64,000 nucleotides of DNA from Psychrobacter sp. BI730 (GCF_013414195.1 NZ_JAATTV010000001.1:124001-188000); one strand, 5' to 3'. Counted from the stretch's first letter, positions 41,665-50,774 are shown. Numbers and translations are program-made. The notes: generated by a model not told the origin, from the sequence alone.

Positions 41665-42636
41665 TCAAGGAGTAGCCTGATGATACTTCTGTAGGAGCTG
41701 TGCCACGATAGAAATCGCCACCGCCATCGGCTCTTTTCCGCCAATTTGCAATCCAATTGGCATGACCAACTGATTGACCAGTTGCGCACTGTAGCCACGC
41801 TGCATCAAACGATCTCTAAAACGCTTGGCTTTGGTTGCCGAGGCAATGCAACCTATGTAAGGTGTCAAAGTATCTGAGCATTTATCACGTGATGCACTCA
41901 TGTCAGAAATAGTATCTAATGCCGCCCGTACTAACTCAAAATCAACACTATGATCATGAGTCATAACCAGAATAAAACGCTGACCACCCTGTTCGATAAA
42001 TGGGCGTACAAAATCTACAGGCTCATCATCGATATGCGGACGGATATGCGCTGGTAAGTTATAAAGTGTGGATTGATTAGTAGTAGATTCATCAACTAAG
42101 TAACGCTTAAACATCTCTGGGCGACTGTCTACCCAATCTACCTGACAAGGTAGCTCAGATAGGATGGTCATTAGCGATGATGCCACATGCCCTGCCCCAA
42201 ACACTAGTACTGACATCGGCGGTGTCACGTTAAAGCATTCGAACATAACGGTGACGCTACCGCCGCAACACTGCGCCAACTTTGCACCCAATGGATAATG
42301 CTTGGTATAGACAGCATCACGGCGCACTGCTTTAGAAGGGGTTGGCGCACTGTCATCATTAGTTTCAGAAACTTTTGGTTTGACTTCTTTTGATACTGTG
42401 GCTGCCATTTCACCGTTCAGTAGTTGCCGTGCCGTATTGATAACGTCGTGCTCTAGGCCGCCGCCACCCAATGTGTCTACGATGCCATCTTGCGTGACGA
42501 TCATCTTTGCCTGTAGCGCTCGAGGAGCAGATCCATTCACAGCTACGACCGTCGCCAGCACGTGAGCAATACCTCGCTGCTGATATCGCGCTAGACCTTC
42601 ATACCAGACGACTGGCGGTGCTAACGACTCATTCAC
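41665..42636 (-). CDS. xdhC: Xanthine dehydrogenase accessory protein XdhC
   Basis: Binds the molybdenum cofactor, promotes its sulfuration and inserts it into xanthine dehydrogenase. The 323-residue protein has the N-terminal XdhC/CoxI domain (GIAHVLATVVAVNGSAPR, then TLGGGGLEHDVI), a Cys-rich TQ/AQCCGGSVTV segment and a C-terminal Rossmann domain (SVLVFGAGHVASSL, VDWVDSRPEMF). An Asp/Ser/Lys-rich insert of about 25 residues sits near residue 90. Its ATG overlaps the xdhB stop by eight bases, so it is translationally coupled to the large subunit. Confidence 0.93.
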   Translation of the reverse strand: MNESLAPPVVWYEGLARYQQRGIAHVLATVVAVNGSAPRALQAKMIVTQDGIVDTLGGGGLEHDVINTARQLLNGEMAATVSKEVKPKVSETNDDSAPTPSKAVRRDAVYTKHYPLGAKLAQCCGGSVTVMFECFNVTPPMSVLVFGAGHVASSLMTILSELPCQVDWVDSRPEMFKRYLVDESTTNQSTLYNLPAHIRPHIDDEPVDFVRPFIEQGGQRFILVMTHDHSVDFELVRAALDTISDMSASRDKCSDTLTPYIGCIASATKAKRFRDRLMQRGYSAQLVNQLVMPIGLQIGGKEPMAVAISIVAQLLQKYHQATP

Positions 42637-45202
42637 TGTGCACAGGACCTCTTGCCCCTGCTACATTTGGATGCTCTATCGCATTAGGCTGGTCATCAGT
42701 TTGTTTGGCTGCCACCTCCAATGGATCGATGTCTTTAGCATGACGTACGTCTTGCAGCATTACCTTATCGTTGTAAAGGTCGCTATTTTCTTCTGCGCCT
42801 TTTACTAAACTATCAACCGTATCTGTATCTGCTTCAGTTGTTAAATCCCATAGCGTACCTTGCATGCGCATCACTGCTTTTAATACCGCTTCTGGCGTCG
42901 CAGGCATGGTCAGCTCTGGATTCTTCTTATATTCACCAAGGCTTGCGACTGCATTATTGAGTGCACACCACACGCTGGCTGCCAACATAAATGGCGGCTC
43001 ACCAACGGCTTTAGAGTTATAAATAGTTTGTTCTTCGTTTTTGCGATCGTACAGTTTGACATTCCACTGCTTAGGTAAGTCATGGGCCGTTGGAATTTTA
43101 TAATTAGCAGGACTATCAGATGCGAGCTTACCTTTGTCATTCCAGATCAACTCTTCTGCCGTGAGCCAACCCATACCTTGCACAAAGCCACCTTCAATCT
43201 GGCCAATATCAATGGCAGGGTTAATCGACTGTCCTGCGTCGTGTAGCACATCACAGCGCAACACTTTGTACTCACCTGTCAAGGTATCAATCTCAACCTC
43301 AGCACAGGCAGCGCCCAAGGCAAAGTAGAAGAACGGACGACCCCATGCTTTGGAGCGATCATAAAATATCTTCGGTGTTTTGTAGTAGCCAGTAGACGAC
43401 AGACTGATACGGTTCTGGTACGACAGCTGAATCATCTCAGCAAAGGTCAGCGTTTCTTTATCGCCGATATAGACATGGTTCTTTTCAAAGCGTATGTCTT
43501 CTTGCGCTACTTCGAAATGCTCAGCAGCAAATTCCAGTATGCGAGCTTTAATGCTTAAACAAGCGTTTTGAGCCGCTTTACCATTAATATCTGTCCCTGA
43601 TGACGCGGCGGTTGGTGAAGTGTTAGGCACTTTATCCGTACGGGTTGCGGATACTTTGACCGTTTCCAGATCAACATCGAACTCATTGGCGACAATCTGG
43701 GCAATTTTTATATATAAACCCTGCCCCATCTCCGTACCGCCATGATTGAGGTGGATACTGCCATCGGTATAAATGTGTACCAATGCGCCTGCCTGATTAA
43801 GCGTTTGCACCGTAAATGAAATACCGAATTTTACTGGCGTTAAAGCAAGACCCAAACGTTTATCACTGCCTTCAGCGGCAGCTTTTTGATTGGCTTCTAG
43901 AATTTGTTGACGGCGGTTGTCATAATCGCAATCATCTGCCAACTTGGTCATGATTGTCGCCAAATCGAAATGCTCAATGGTCTGACCGTAATGAGTGCTT
44001 TGACCATCTTGATACAAGTTTGCCAAGCGCACTTTTAGCGGGTCTTGCCCCAAGGTATACGCAATATGATCCATCATATATTCAGCAGTCATCAGGCCTT
44101 GCGGACCACCAAACCCTCGATAGGCAGTATTGGATACAGTATGCGTTTTGCAGCGATGCCCCGCAACATGAGCAGCTGGGTAATAGTAGGCATTATCACA
44201 ATGGAACATCGCTCTATCGACAATAGCATCAGACAAATCTGGCGCGTAACCACACAAGCCAGCCAGTTGCATATCAACGCCTAATATACGCCCAGACTCG
44301 TCTAAACCAACTTCGTAACGATTAGCAAACTCATGACGCTTACCCGTCACCACCATGTCATCTTGACGATCTAGACGCATACTGACAGGAACGTTATGAC
44401 GTTTGGCTATAATACCGCACAGACATGCCCATGCAGCGGCTTGCGTTTCTTTACCACCAAACCCGCCACCCATACGGCGCACGACTGTGTTTACCGCATG
44501 AAATGGCAGATCTGTCACTTCGGCGACCAGCTGCTGTACTTCGCTTGGATGCTGTGACGACGTATACACTTCTAGCCCGCCATCGTCACAAGGCACGACA
44601 TAAGACACTTGGCCTTCGAGATAAAAGTGTTCTTGCCCGCGCATATGAATATGACCTTCAATGCGAATCGGTGAATTCTCAAGTGCAGTCGCCGCGTCAC
44701 CACGCTTCATAAAATGACTCGGACGCACAAATAACTCTTGCTCTAACGCTTTATCAATACTAAGTACCGCTGGCAATGGCTCATACTCCACCACTGCCTT
44801 GGTAGCCGCTTTTTTGGCAGCGCGATGGCTGGTCGCCACCACCACGAATAACGTCTGACCCACATACTCTGTGATGTCATCCACCATCAGTGGCTCACCG
44901 TCGAACACCGCACCGATATCCGTCTGCGCAGGCAAATCTTTAAAACTTAAGACATCTACCACCCCATCCGCATCTCTAACAGCGCTCAAGTCCATACTCA
45001 ATACACGTGCGTGAGCGTGGCTACTTTTACCTACTGCCAGATGTAGCGTGCCTTGCGGTTTTGCAATATCATCCACATAAGTCGCCGTCCCCATGACATG
45101 GCTAATCGCACTATCATGCTTAGCCGAGGTACCAATTTTGTTTTTTGGCGGACGCACGCGGCGGATACTATAACTGTCAAATAAAGACGAATGATGGCTC
45201 AT
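42629..45202 (-). CDS. xdhB: Xanthine dehydrogenase, molybdopterin-binding large subunit
   Basis: Catalytic subunit that hydroxylates hypoxanthine and xanthine to urate. Motifs include ISHVMGTATYVDDIAKPQGT at the N-terminus, RMGGGFGGKETQ for cofactor contact, AYRGFGGPQGLMTAEYMMD with the substrate-site Arg, HGGTEMGQGLY, and AVGEPPFMLAASVWCA, whose Glu is the catalytic base. At 857 residues it is about 75 longer than the Rhodobacter subunit, because the C-terminus has an extra acidic tail (from about residue 790). It lies 95 bp after xdhA and overlaps xdhC. Confidence 0.95.
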   Translation of the reverse strand: MSHHSSLFDSYSIRRVRPPKNKIGTSAKHDSAISHVMGTATYVDDIAKPQGTLHLAVGKSSHAHARVLSMDLSAVRDADGVVDVLSFKDLPAQTDIGAVFDGEPLMVDDITEYVGQTLFVVVATSHRAAKKAATKAVVEYEPLPAVLSIDKALEQELFVRPSHFMKRGDAATALENSPIRIEGHIHMRGQEHFYLEGQVSYVVPCDDGGLEVYTSSQHPSEVQQLVAEVTDLPFHAVNTVVRRMGGGFGGKETQAAAWACLCGIIAKRHNVPVSMRLDRQDDMVVTGKRHEFANRYEVGLDESGRILGVDMQLAGLCGYAPDLSDAIVDRAMFHCDNAYYYPAAHVAGHRCKTHTVSNTAYRGFGGPQGLMTAEYMMDHIAYTLGQDPLKVRLANLYQDGQSTHYGQTIEHFDLATIMTKLADDCDYDNRRQQILEANQKAAAEGSDKRLGLALTPVKFGISFTVQTLNQAGALVHIYTDGSIHLNHGGTEMGQGLYIKIAQIVANEFDVDLETVKVSATRTDKVPNTSPTAASSGTDINGKAAQNACLSIKARILEFAAEHFEVAQEDIRFEKNHVYIGDKETLTFAEMIQLSYQNRISLSSTGYYKTPKIFYDRSKAWGRPFFYFALGAACAEVEIDTLTGEYKVLRCDVLHDAGQSINPAIDIGQIEGGFVQGMGWLTAEELIWNDKGKLASDSPANYKIPTAHDLPKQWNVKLYDRKNEEQTIYNSKAVGEPPFMLAASVWCALNNAVASLGEYKKNPELTMPATPEAVLKAVMRMQGTLWDLTTEADTDTVDSLVKGAEENSDLYNDKVMLQDVRHAKDIDPLEVAAKQTDDQPNAIEHPNVAGARGPVHSE

Positions 45203-45297
45203 GGCGGATCTCTTTTATTAGGACGCTTTTATTAATGCTCTTTTATTCTTGGCAAATATAACGATAAGGCGGTATTAGCAATTTACAACTCTGCTAA

Positions 45298-47010
45298 TTA
45301 AGCAGTCTCAGTCTGTCTACCTGCTACCAATTGCTTACCGCACTTCACCAGTAGACGCTGTACCACATGTGAGCGATATTCACGGCTGGCTCTGACATCG
45401 GTCATAGGCGTAACGTCTGCAGACAAGACTTGTGCTGCTTGCTCAAAACTCGCAACTTCAGCCGCTTGCCCAACGAGCGCTTGCTGACAAGTTGTAGCTA
45501 ATAACGGTATGGCAGCCATGCCACCAAGCCCAAGCTTTGCATTCTCTATCGTCATGCCATCTGTTGATACATCGATTCGCGCCGCTAGTAAACAAGCAGA
45601 AATATCATCCTCATAACGTTTGCTAATTTTATGAATAAATAAGTGCTGATTGTCATGCATCAGAGGAATATGGATAGCGACTACGTAACTGCCTGCTTGC
45701 AGTTTGGTCTTTTTATAATCTAAGAAAAATTCTGATAAAGGTATAATCTCATCCGTATAAACCGAATTGCTATTATCTAAATCGTTACCTGACTCTTTAG
45801 AATTAGGCGCGCAATGACGCAGATGAATTGACGCATCTAACGCCAATAAAATCGGTGGTAAATCACCAATCGGCGACGCGTTGGCTATATTGCCGCCGAT
45901 GGTACCCATATTACGAATTTGCGGAGAAGCAATGCGCTCAAATACTTGCGCAAAGCTTGGAAAGTATTGCGCAAGCACAGGCAACATTTGCTGATAGCTC
46001 ATGCCAGCACCCAGTACTAGTGATTGGCTAGAAGCTTGCTCGTTATCTGACCTTTCATTGCTTGAGTCAGACTTTGCGTCAAGTAATGACCATGACTTTA
46101 GTGCCTCAACACCTGAAAGTTGGATAATCACCTCGTGATCAACCAAATGTTGGGTTACACTCAATCCCAAATCCGTACCGCCTGCCCAAATCGTAGCTTG
46201 TGGATTGGCAGCTAATACCTGATTAAGCTCATCTAGTGACTTGGGCATATATAACTGTCGCCCAGCATCACTGATTGCAGGGGCAATACCATGTGGTTCT
46301 TGATTTTTTTGTTCAGCTGGCACATTTGTAGAGACTGCTGATGTCTTTGTACTGCTCATCGCATCTGTCGCTAGACTGATAGTCAGGTCTTTTACTGCTG
46401 ACTGCTCTGCTTCTCTCTGCTGACCGATATCGCTCATCAGTAGACCAGCTTCGATAATTGGCCTGTAGCCTGTGCAGCGACATAGGTTGCCAGAGATTGA
46501 TGCAACCACTTCATCATAGCTTAGTTTTTTGACATCGTTTTGACTTGCTGCTTCTTGACTTGTCTGCATACGATTGTTTTCGTAAACGCAAGCAAGCGAC
46601 ATTACAAACCCAGGCGTACAAAAACCGCACTGTGATCCGTGACATTCAACCATAGCTTGCTGTGCTGGATGCAGCAAAGCACGTTCTGGATGATGTTCTG
46701 GATTGTCAGCCAAATAAGAAGCCGTCATCAGATGATGACCATCCATCAGCGACACTAGCGTAATGCAGGAGTTGATCGTATAGAACGGTGGCGTAGCATT
46801 TTTTTCGTCGCCATTTCCATCATTAAGCGCTTGCTGGCTAGCGTTAGGTAGGCGCTGAACCATAACCGTACAAGCTCCGCAATCACCACTACCACAGCCT
46901 TCCTTCGTATCTGTCTGGCCTTCATGCAATCGTAGATACTCAAGCACCGTCGTATTAGGGTTAAGCTGGGTTAGCTCATGGCGTTTCCCATTTAAGTAAA
47001 AACTAATCAT
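45298..47010 (-). CDS. xdhA: Xanthine dehydrogenase, iron-sulfur and FAD small subunit
   Basis: Electron-transfer subunit that passes electrons from the molybdenum site to NAD. The ferredoxin domain has GCGSGDCGACTVMV, followed by CGFCTPGFVMS and GNLCRCTGYRPI for the second [2Fe-2S] cluster (residues 1-195). The FAD domain starts near residue 250 (ATIWAGGTDLGL, then IASPQIRNMGTIGGNIANAS) and ends in the CO-dehydrogenase flavoprotein C-terminal domain. A Ser/Thr-rich linker of about 50 residues joins the two, and further polar inserts bring the length to 570 (about 460-490 is usual). It is the first gene of the operon, with operator site 3 upstream. Confidence 0.95.
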   Translation of the reverse strand: MISFYLNGKRHELTQLNPNTTVLEYLRLHEGQTDTKEGCGSGDCGACTVMVQRLPNASQQALNDGNGDEKNATPPFYTINSCITLVSLMDGHHLMTASYLADNPEHHPERALLHPAQQAMVECHGSQCGFCTPGFVMSLACVYENNRMQTSQEAASQNDVKKLSYDEVVASISGNLCRCTGYRPIIEAGLLMSDIGQQREAEQSAVKDLTISLATDAMSSTKTSAVSTNVPAEQKNQEPHGIAPAISDAGRQLYMPKSLDELNQVLAANPQATIWAGGTDLGLSVTQHLVDHEVIIQLSGVEALKSWSLLDAKSDSSNERSDNEQASSQSLVLGAGMSYQQMLPVLAQYFPSFAQVFERIASPQIRNMGTIGGNIANASPIGDLPPILLALDASIHLRHCAPNSKESGNDLDNSNSVYTDEIIPLSEFFLDYKKTKLQAGSYVVAIHIPLMHDNQHLFIHKISKRYEDDISACLLAARIDVSTDGMTIENAKLGLGGMAAIPLLATTCQQALVGQAAEVASFEQAAQVLSADVTPMTDVRASREYRSHVVQRLLVKCGKQLVAGRQTETA

Positions 47011-47257
47011 AGCAAGACTCGGCTAAAATAAAATAATGAAGATAAGCATAGGGCTTAAGGAATTTGACGGCTTAAATGCTGAACGTAAGCATTTGGTTTA
47101 CATCATGCTGCAACCGCTCAAGTACGGTTATTCTGTTTTATTCGCTGATACATTCTTAAGAGATAAAAAAATCAGGACATCGCGCTTTTTAATATCAGGT
47201 AAGCTGGTTGCAAATATCAGCATTCATCGAACAAATTTGTTAGTAAACTCGTACTAT

Positions 47258-47287
47258 AGGATACTTGACTATTTGGTCAGCTTTCAA
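47258..47287 (-). promoter_or_regulatory. Probable promoter of the xdhABC-guaD operon
   Basis: Read on the minus strand, TTGAAA (47282-47287) is followed after 18 bp by TATCCT (47258-47263). Operator site 3 fills the spacer between them almost exactly, a geometry expected for repression by steric blocking. The hexamer matches are imperfect. Confidence 0.45.
47263..47282. promoter_or_regulatory. RutR-like operator, site 3 (xdh operon)
   Basis: ACTTGACTATTTGGTCAGCT matches site 1 at 17 of 20 positions and keeps the TTGAC...GGTCA half-sites of the RutR consensus. It lies 253 bp upstream of the xdhA start. Confidence 0.72.
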
Positions 47288-47690
47288 CATATTATCACTA
47301 TTCTTATTTATAACACAACCCGTTAAAATGCCTATAGATACTATCAAACAGTTGGCAAATAATTGGGAGATAACTTAAATCTAAGTAAATACCTATACGT
47401 TTTGTAGATTTTATTCACTGCTCAGCAACTCAACACCAGACGCTGTTTTTATAGATATTTTTAATTTTAAACATGACAAATCAAACGAAGCGTTAGATAA
47501 GCCGTACTATAAACAGCGAGATAGCTTGCGTAAAACCAGTACCAAATACATATATCGCCTTTAAACTACTATGACCATCTGATTTTTATATATAATGTCT
47601 GCAAATAAGCCTGACTCTTCACTGTTGTGACTTCTAATGATAAGTAATCGTGACATATCGTTGGGCTAAAATCGTTTTTGAGATATTACT

Positions 47691-47816
47691 ATGAAGTCAT
47701 TTGCCTTTACCTATTTGCTAATAGCAACGATGCTGTTAGGAGGTTGTCAATCGTTTCAATTCGTTGACAGTCCTATCCCCGTGAAGCCTGCCCCTACTAA
47801 GCTTGTTGCTCAATAA
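47691..47816 (+). CDS. Very small lipoprotein, 41 aa
   Basis: A 41-codon frame beginning at an ATG encodes a type II signal peptide: a positively charged start, hydrophobic FAFTYLLIATMLLGG, then Cys19 in the lipobox LLGGC. It is followed by a 22-residue mature part rich in Pro, Val and Gln that ends in PAPTKLVAQ. A strong terminator follows 46 bp after the stop, which supports an independent transcript. I do not recognise a family; small entericidin-like or porin-associated lipoproteins are the nearest idea. No clear ribosome binding site is visible. Confidence 0.6.
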   Translation: MKSFAFTYLLIATMLLGGCQSFQFVDSPIPVKPAPTKLVAQ

Positions 47817-47861
47817 AAGCCTAGCGCTTAATAGCACTTATCGTTCAATAAAAACTGGCAC

Positions 47862-47896
47862 AAAAAAAGCAGACATCAATAATGTCTGCTTTTTTG
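47862..47896. terminator. Bidirectional intrinsic terminator
   Basis: AAAAAAGCAGACA and TGTCTGCTTTTTT form a perfect stem with a 7-nt loop and flanking A and T runs, between the 41-residue lipoprotein gene and the converging flavodoxin-like gene. Confidence 0.93.
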
Positions 47897-47925
47897 TTCG
47901 ATTGCTCTGTCGGTTCTAGCTGCTT

Positions 47926-48543
47926 TTATAGCTTAGCATCAGCTGGTTGATGCTTAATAATCGTTTTGGCTAGATGATCACCAAACCAAATAGCAGTATC
48001 AATATCGCCCGAACCTGGTGTCTCTTCAGGTGGGCCATCAAGCGACTGAGTCATCAAACCCAAAAAGCTAGACAGACGGTTTAAGTCGTGAGCCTCATGA
48101 CCTGTCGGCATCAATGGCAGACCAATCCAATTCATACCATGTTGCATCGCATATAGAGAAATCTGCTGCAATACAGCAAGTTTATCACCGCTCAGGCCGC
48201 CCGAATTGGCAAACGCTGCTGCCCATTTACCTTCCCATTTACGATGATACCAACGCTTGGATGTCTCATCCATAAAGGTCTTAAACTCAGCCGTCACACT
48301 GCCCATATACACCGCACTACCAAAAACCAGCAAATCTGCCTGATCTAAGTAGTCCCAATCAACATCATACACATCGACAGCCTTGGCTTGCGCTTCTGGC
48401 AATTGCTGATGCGCACCTTGTACTATAGCCTCAGCGACACGCTTGGTATGACCATAATTACTATGGAAGATAACAGCGATTGAGACATTAGGCGTGTTAT
48501 CAGTAGATGTAGAGGTGTTAGACGATTTAGCAGGTGTATTCAT
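47926..48543 (-). CDS. Flavodoxin-like NAD(P)H:quinone oxidoreductase (WrbA-related)
   Basis: A 205-residue FMN-binding protein of the flavodoxin fold. The phosphate-binding loop is FHSNYGHTKRVAEAI (residues about 28-42), and FGSAVYMGSVTAEFKTFMDE, FANSGGLSGDK and GLPLMPTGHEA complete the WrbA/NAD(P)H-oxidoreductase-like pattern. Such enzymes carry out two-electron reduction of quinones. The N-terminal 20 residues are a Ser/Thr/Asn-rich extension. The substrate is unknown, and no neighbour helps to define a pathway. Confidence 0.85.
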   Translation of the reverse strand: MNTPAKSSNTSTSTDNTPNVSIAVIFHSNYGHTKRVAEAIVQGAHQQLPEAQAKAVDVYDVDWDYLDQADLLVFGSAVYMGSVTAEFKTFMDETSKRWYHRKWEGKWAAAFANSGGLSGDKLAVLQQISLYAMQHGMNWIGLPLMPTGHEAHDLNRLSSFLGLMTQSLDGPPEETPGSGDIDTAIWFGDHLAKTIIKHQPADAKL

Positions 48544-49286
48544 ACGTACTCTAATAATAAATAATTGGTTGAATAGTAAAACTTATAAAATATTGGATAC
48601 TTAGCCACAGTCGATAGCTAGTGACTTCACTTTCACTGATAAGTACTTATCGATAGCTCAAACTTTCGAACTATCAGGCGATATAACAGAATCAAGCAAT
48701 GCTTCTTTGAGTCAATTTAACTGGCAGAAATATCAATAATGATAGAGCAATCGCATAGTCTTTAATTACACTGTTTTAACTGCACAGTCTTTAATTACAT
48801 AGTCTCTATACGGCAGCATATACATACCGGTATATATGCGATGAACTTCATTGAATTCAAGCCCATTGTATCAGACGTATTTTTGTTTTTAAGTTATTTA
48901 TTAAAGTCCGACTAATCAGAGTACATATATTTTTAATATATTTTGTATAAATGGGTCAGTCGCGTTAACTGATAATGTGACACAAACAAATTCCTGATAC
49001 CTAATAAACCTATAATTATCAGCACTATAGATAACTATTGATATAAGGTCATATACACAGCGGTTTATTTATTCCATATCATCATATACTAATTCTACTT
49101 TTTCTAACCACTTCGTATTTACATTAATGACAATAGGATTATGATGTAGCGCTTCTTACTGCTAAACCAAATCAATCGAATTAACAGCCGTACAGTTTCC
49201 AATTCTGCAAACCTGCGCAACTATACTCATATAAATTCTTATAAAAATGATATCTGATAACATCATCGGATAAGGAAGCTATTACC
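48544..49286. other. Intergenic region between the flavodoxin-like and YeeE-type genes
   Basis: About 740 bp. It contains a 19-bp imperfect direct repeat (48752-48771 and 48782-48800, core AGTCTTTAATTACA) and a 24-bp imperfect palindrome around ACCGGT (48816-48839). These could be regulator sites. No coding frame recognised. Confidence 0.45.
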
Positions 49287-50540
49287 TTGACTACTCTCGT
49301 TCAACCTGTAAACGACACAAAAGATCCTATCGTCAGAGATGATCTGGCCCTAAATGCACCGCAAAAATCCTTAATTATGGGAGGTGGCATCGTAGGATTG
49401 ATGATGCTTGCGTATCTATTAGCCACTCAACATATCTCTCAATCATTGCTACTTGGGATAGGTCTTTTGTTAGGCTATACCCTTTTTCATGCCCGCTTTG
49501 GCTTTACCTCTGCTTTTAGACGTATGATGGCAGTAGGTAACGGTCAAGCGATGCGCTCACACATGCTAATGTTGGCAGTTGCTGTTACACTATTTGCGCC
49601 AATCCTTGCTTATGGCACGACGCTATTTGGCGGTCCTGTCGCAGGTTATGTCGCGCCATTAGGGGTCAGTCTAGTCGTAGGCGCATTTGTATTTGGTATC
49701 GGCATGCAGCTTGGTGGCGGCTGTGCCTCTGGTACGCTCTATGCGGTAGGCGGTGGACGCTCTGTTATGTTCATCACCTTTATTTTCTTCATAGTGGGCG
49801 CCACGATTGGTGCTTATCATTTGCCATTCTGGACAGAAGAGATGCCCGCTTATGCACCTTTCTCTTTAGCAACCTCTACAGGTCTTGGCTATACAGGGGC
49901 ATGGCTGGTGTCGCTAGCCATATTCGGCATTATCGCATGGGTAACATTAGTCGTTGAGAAAAAAAGAAACGCACCAAAGATGGCGCCCGTACCTTCTGAG
50001 TCTGGTTGGAAACGAATCTTTCGTGGTTCTTGGCCGCTTTTTGCTGCCGCAATCGTTCTGGCTTTACTTAACGGTCTGACATTACTTACACGTGGTCAAC
50101 CGTGGGGCATTACGTCAGCATTTACATTGTGGGGCTCTAAAATTGCAAGTGGCTTTGGCATGGATGTGGCTAGCTGGGGCTATTGGCAAGGCGCTAATGC
50201 AGCAGCGCTTGAGGCTTCTATATTTGCAGATTCGACCACTGTATTAAATATCGGCATTATCATTGGCGCGTTTATCGCCTCTGCTGCGGGTGGCTTGTTC
50301 AAGTTTACTAAGATTACTGCAGGTAACTTTGCAGCATCGGTCATTGGCGGATTGATGATGGGGTACGGTGCACGTCTCGCGTTCGGTTGTAATATCGGCG
50401 CTTACTTCGGTGGTATCGCTTCTTTTAGCTTACATGGTTATATCTGGGGCATACTGGCAATGGCAGGTACGTTCTTGGCACTGTATTTACGTCCTCTATT
50501 TGGCTTATCAGTACCAAAATCTAGCGACTCTGTTTGTTAA
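49287..50540 (+). CDS. YeeE/YedE family sulfur-compound transporter
   Basis: A 417-residue inner-membrane protein with many hydrophobic segments in two similar halves. Each half has the family's conserved Cys motif: GGGCASGTLYAVGGG (residues about 148-162) and FGCNIGAYFGGIASFSLHG (residues about 371-389). In the related TsuA/YeeE these cysteines pass thiosulfate through the pore, so transport of thiosulfate or another sulfur species is likely. The frame begins with TTG, supported by a strong TAAGGAAG site 8 nt upstream; the next ATG is 30 codons further and would clip a polar N-terminal tail. No TusA-like gene is adjacent. Confidence 0.85.
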   Translation: MTTLVQPVNDTKDPIVRDDLALNAPQKSLIMGGGIVGLMMLAYLLATQHISQSLLLGIGLLLGYTLFHARFGFTSAFRRMMAVGNGQAMRSHMLMLAVAVTLFAPILAYGTTLFGGPVAGYVAPLGVSLVVGAFVFGIGMQLGGGCASGTLYAVGGGRSVMFITFIFFIVGATIGAYHLPFWTEEMPAYAPFSLATSTGLGYTGAWLVSLAIFGIIAWVTLVVEKKRNAPKMAPVPSESGWKRIFRGSWPLFAAAIVLALLNGLTLLTRGQPWGITSAFTLWGSKIASGFGMDVASWGYWQGANAAALEASIFADSTTVLNIGIIIGAFIASAAGGLFKFTKITAGNFAASVIGGLMMGYGARLAFGCNIGAYFGGIASFSLHGYIWGILAMAGTFLALYLRPLFGLSVPKSSDSVC

Positions 50541-50587
50541 TACAGATTTTGTACCAATACAGACCTTGTATTAATACAAATGTAGCA
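50537..50587. repeat. Three tandem 17-bp imperfect repeats overlapping the YeeE-type stop codon
   Basis: TTAATACAGATTTTGTA, CCAATACAGACCTTGTA and TTAATACAAATGTAGCA follow one another directly. The first two share 13 of 17 bases. The stop codon of the transporter lies in the first unit. Confidence 0.6.
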
Positions 50588-50594
50588 TTCAAAT

Positions 50595-50626
50595 AAAAAA
50601 CAGCAGAATAATCTGCTGTTTTTTTA
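50595..50626 (+). terminator. Intrinsic terminator of the YeeE-type gene
   Basis: AAAAAACAGCAGA pairs perfectly with TCTGCTGTTTTTT over a 4-nt loop. The flanking A and T runs would allow it to act on both strands. Confidence 0.92.
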
Positions 50627-50774
50627 TTGTTTATCACTTTGTTTCTACTATTCATTATTATATAGTCAAAGAAATCTAAAACAGCTACAAGGCAGCCGAC
50701 CGTAGATTGTACATATAGTACATCTAGGGAGGGTAACACCGTAGCGGTTTAGTAGTTCGCTGACTATAAAGCTG

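Larger units (their letters stand above)
47011..47690. other. Intergenic region upstream of xdhA
   Basis: About 680 bp holding the xdh promoter and operator site 3. A 96-codon plus-strand frame (47036-47326) runs across the operator but has no protein-like features. Nothing else recognised. Confidence 0.5.

Noticed and set aside
47036..47326. 96-codon plus-strand frame upstream of xdhA
   Set aside because: It runs across operator site 3 and the probable xdh promoter, has no ribosome binding site and no protein-like composition.
48900..48925. CCGACTAATCAG as a fourth RutR-like operator
   Set aside because: It matches only part of the core and lacks the GGTCA half, and the neighbouring genes are not purine-related.
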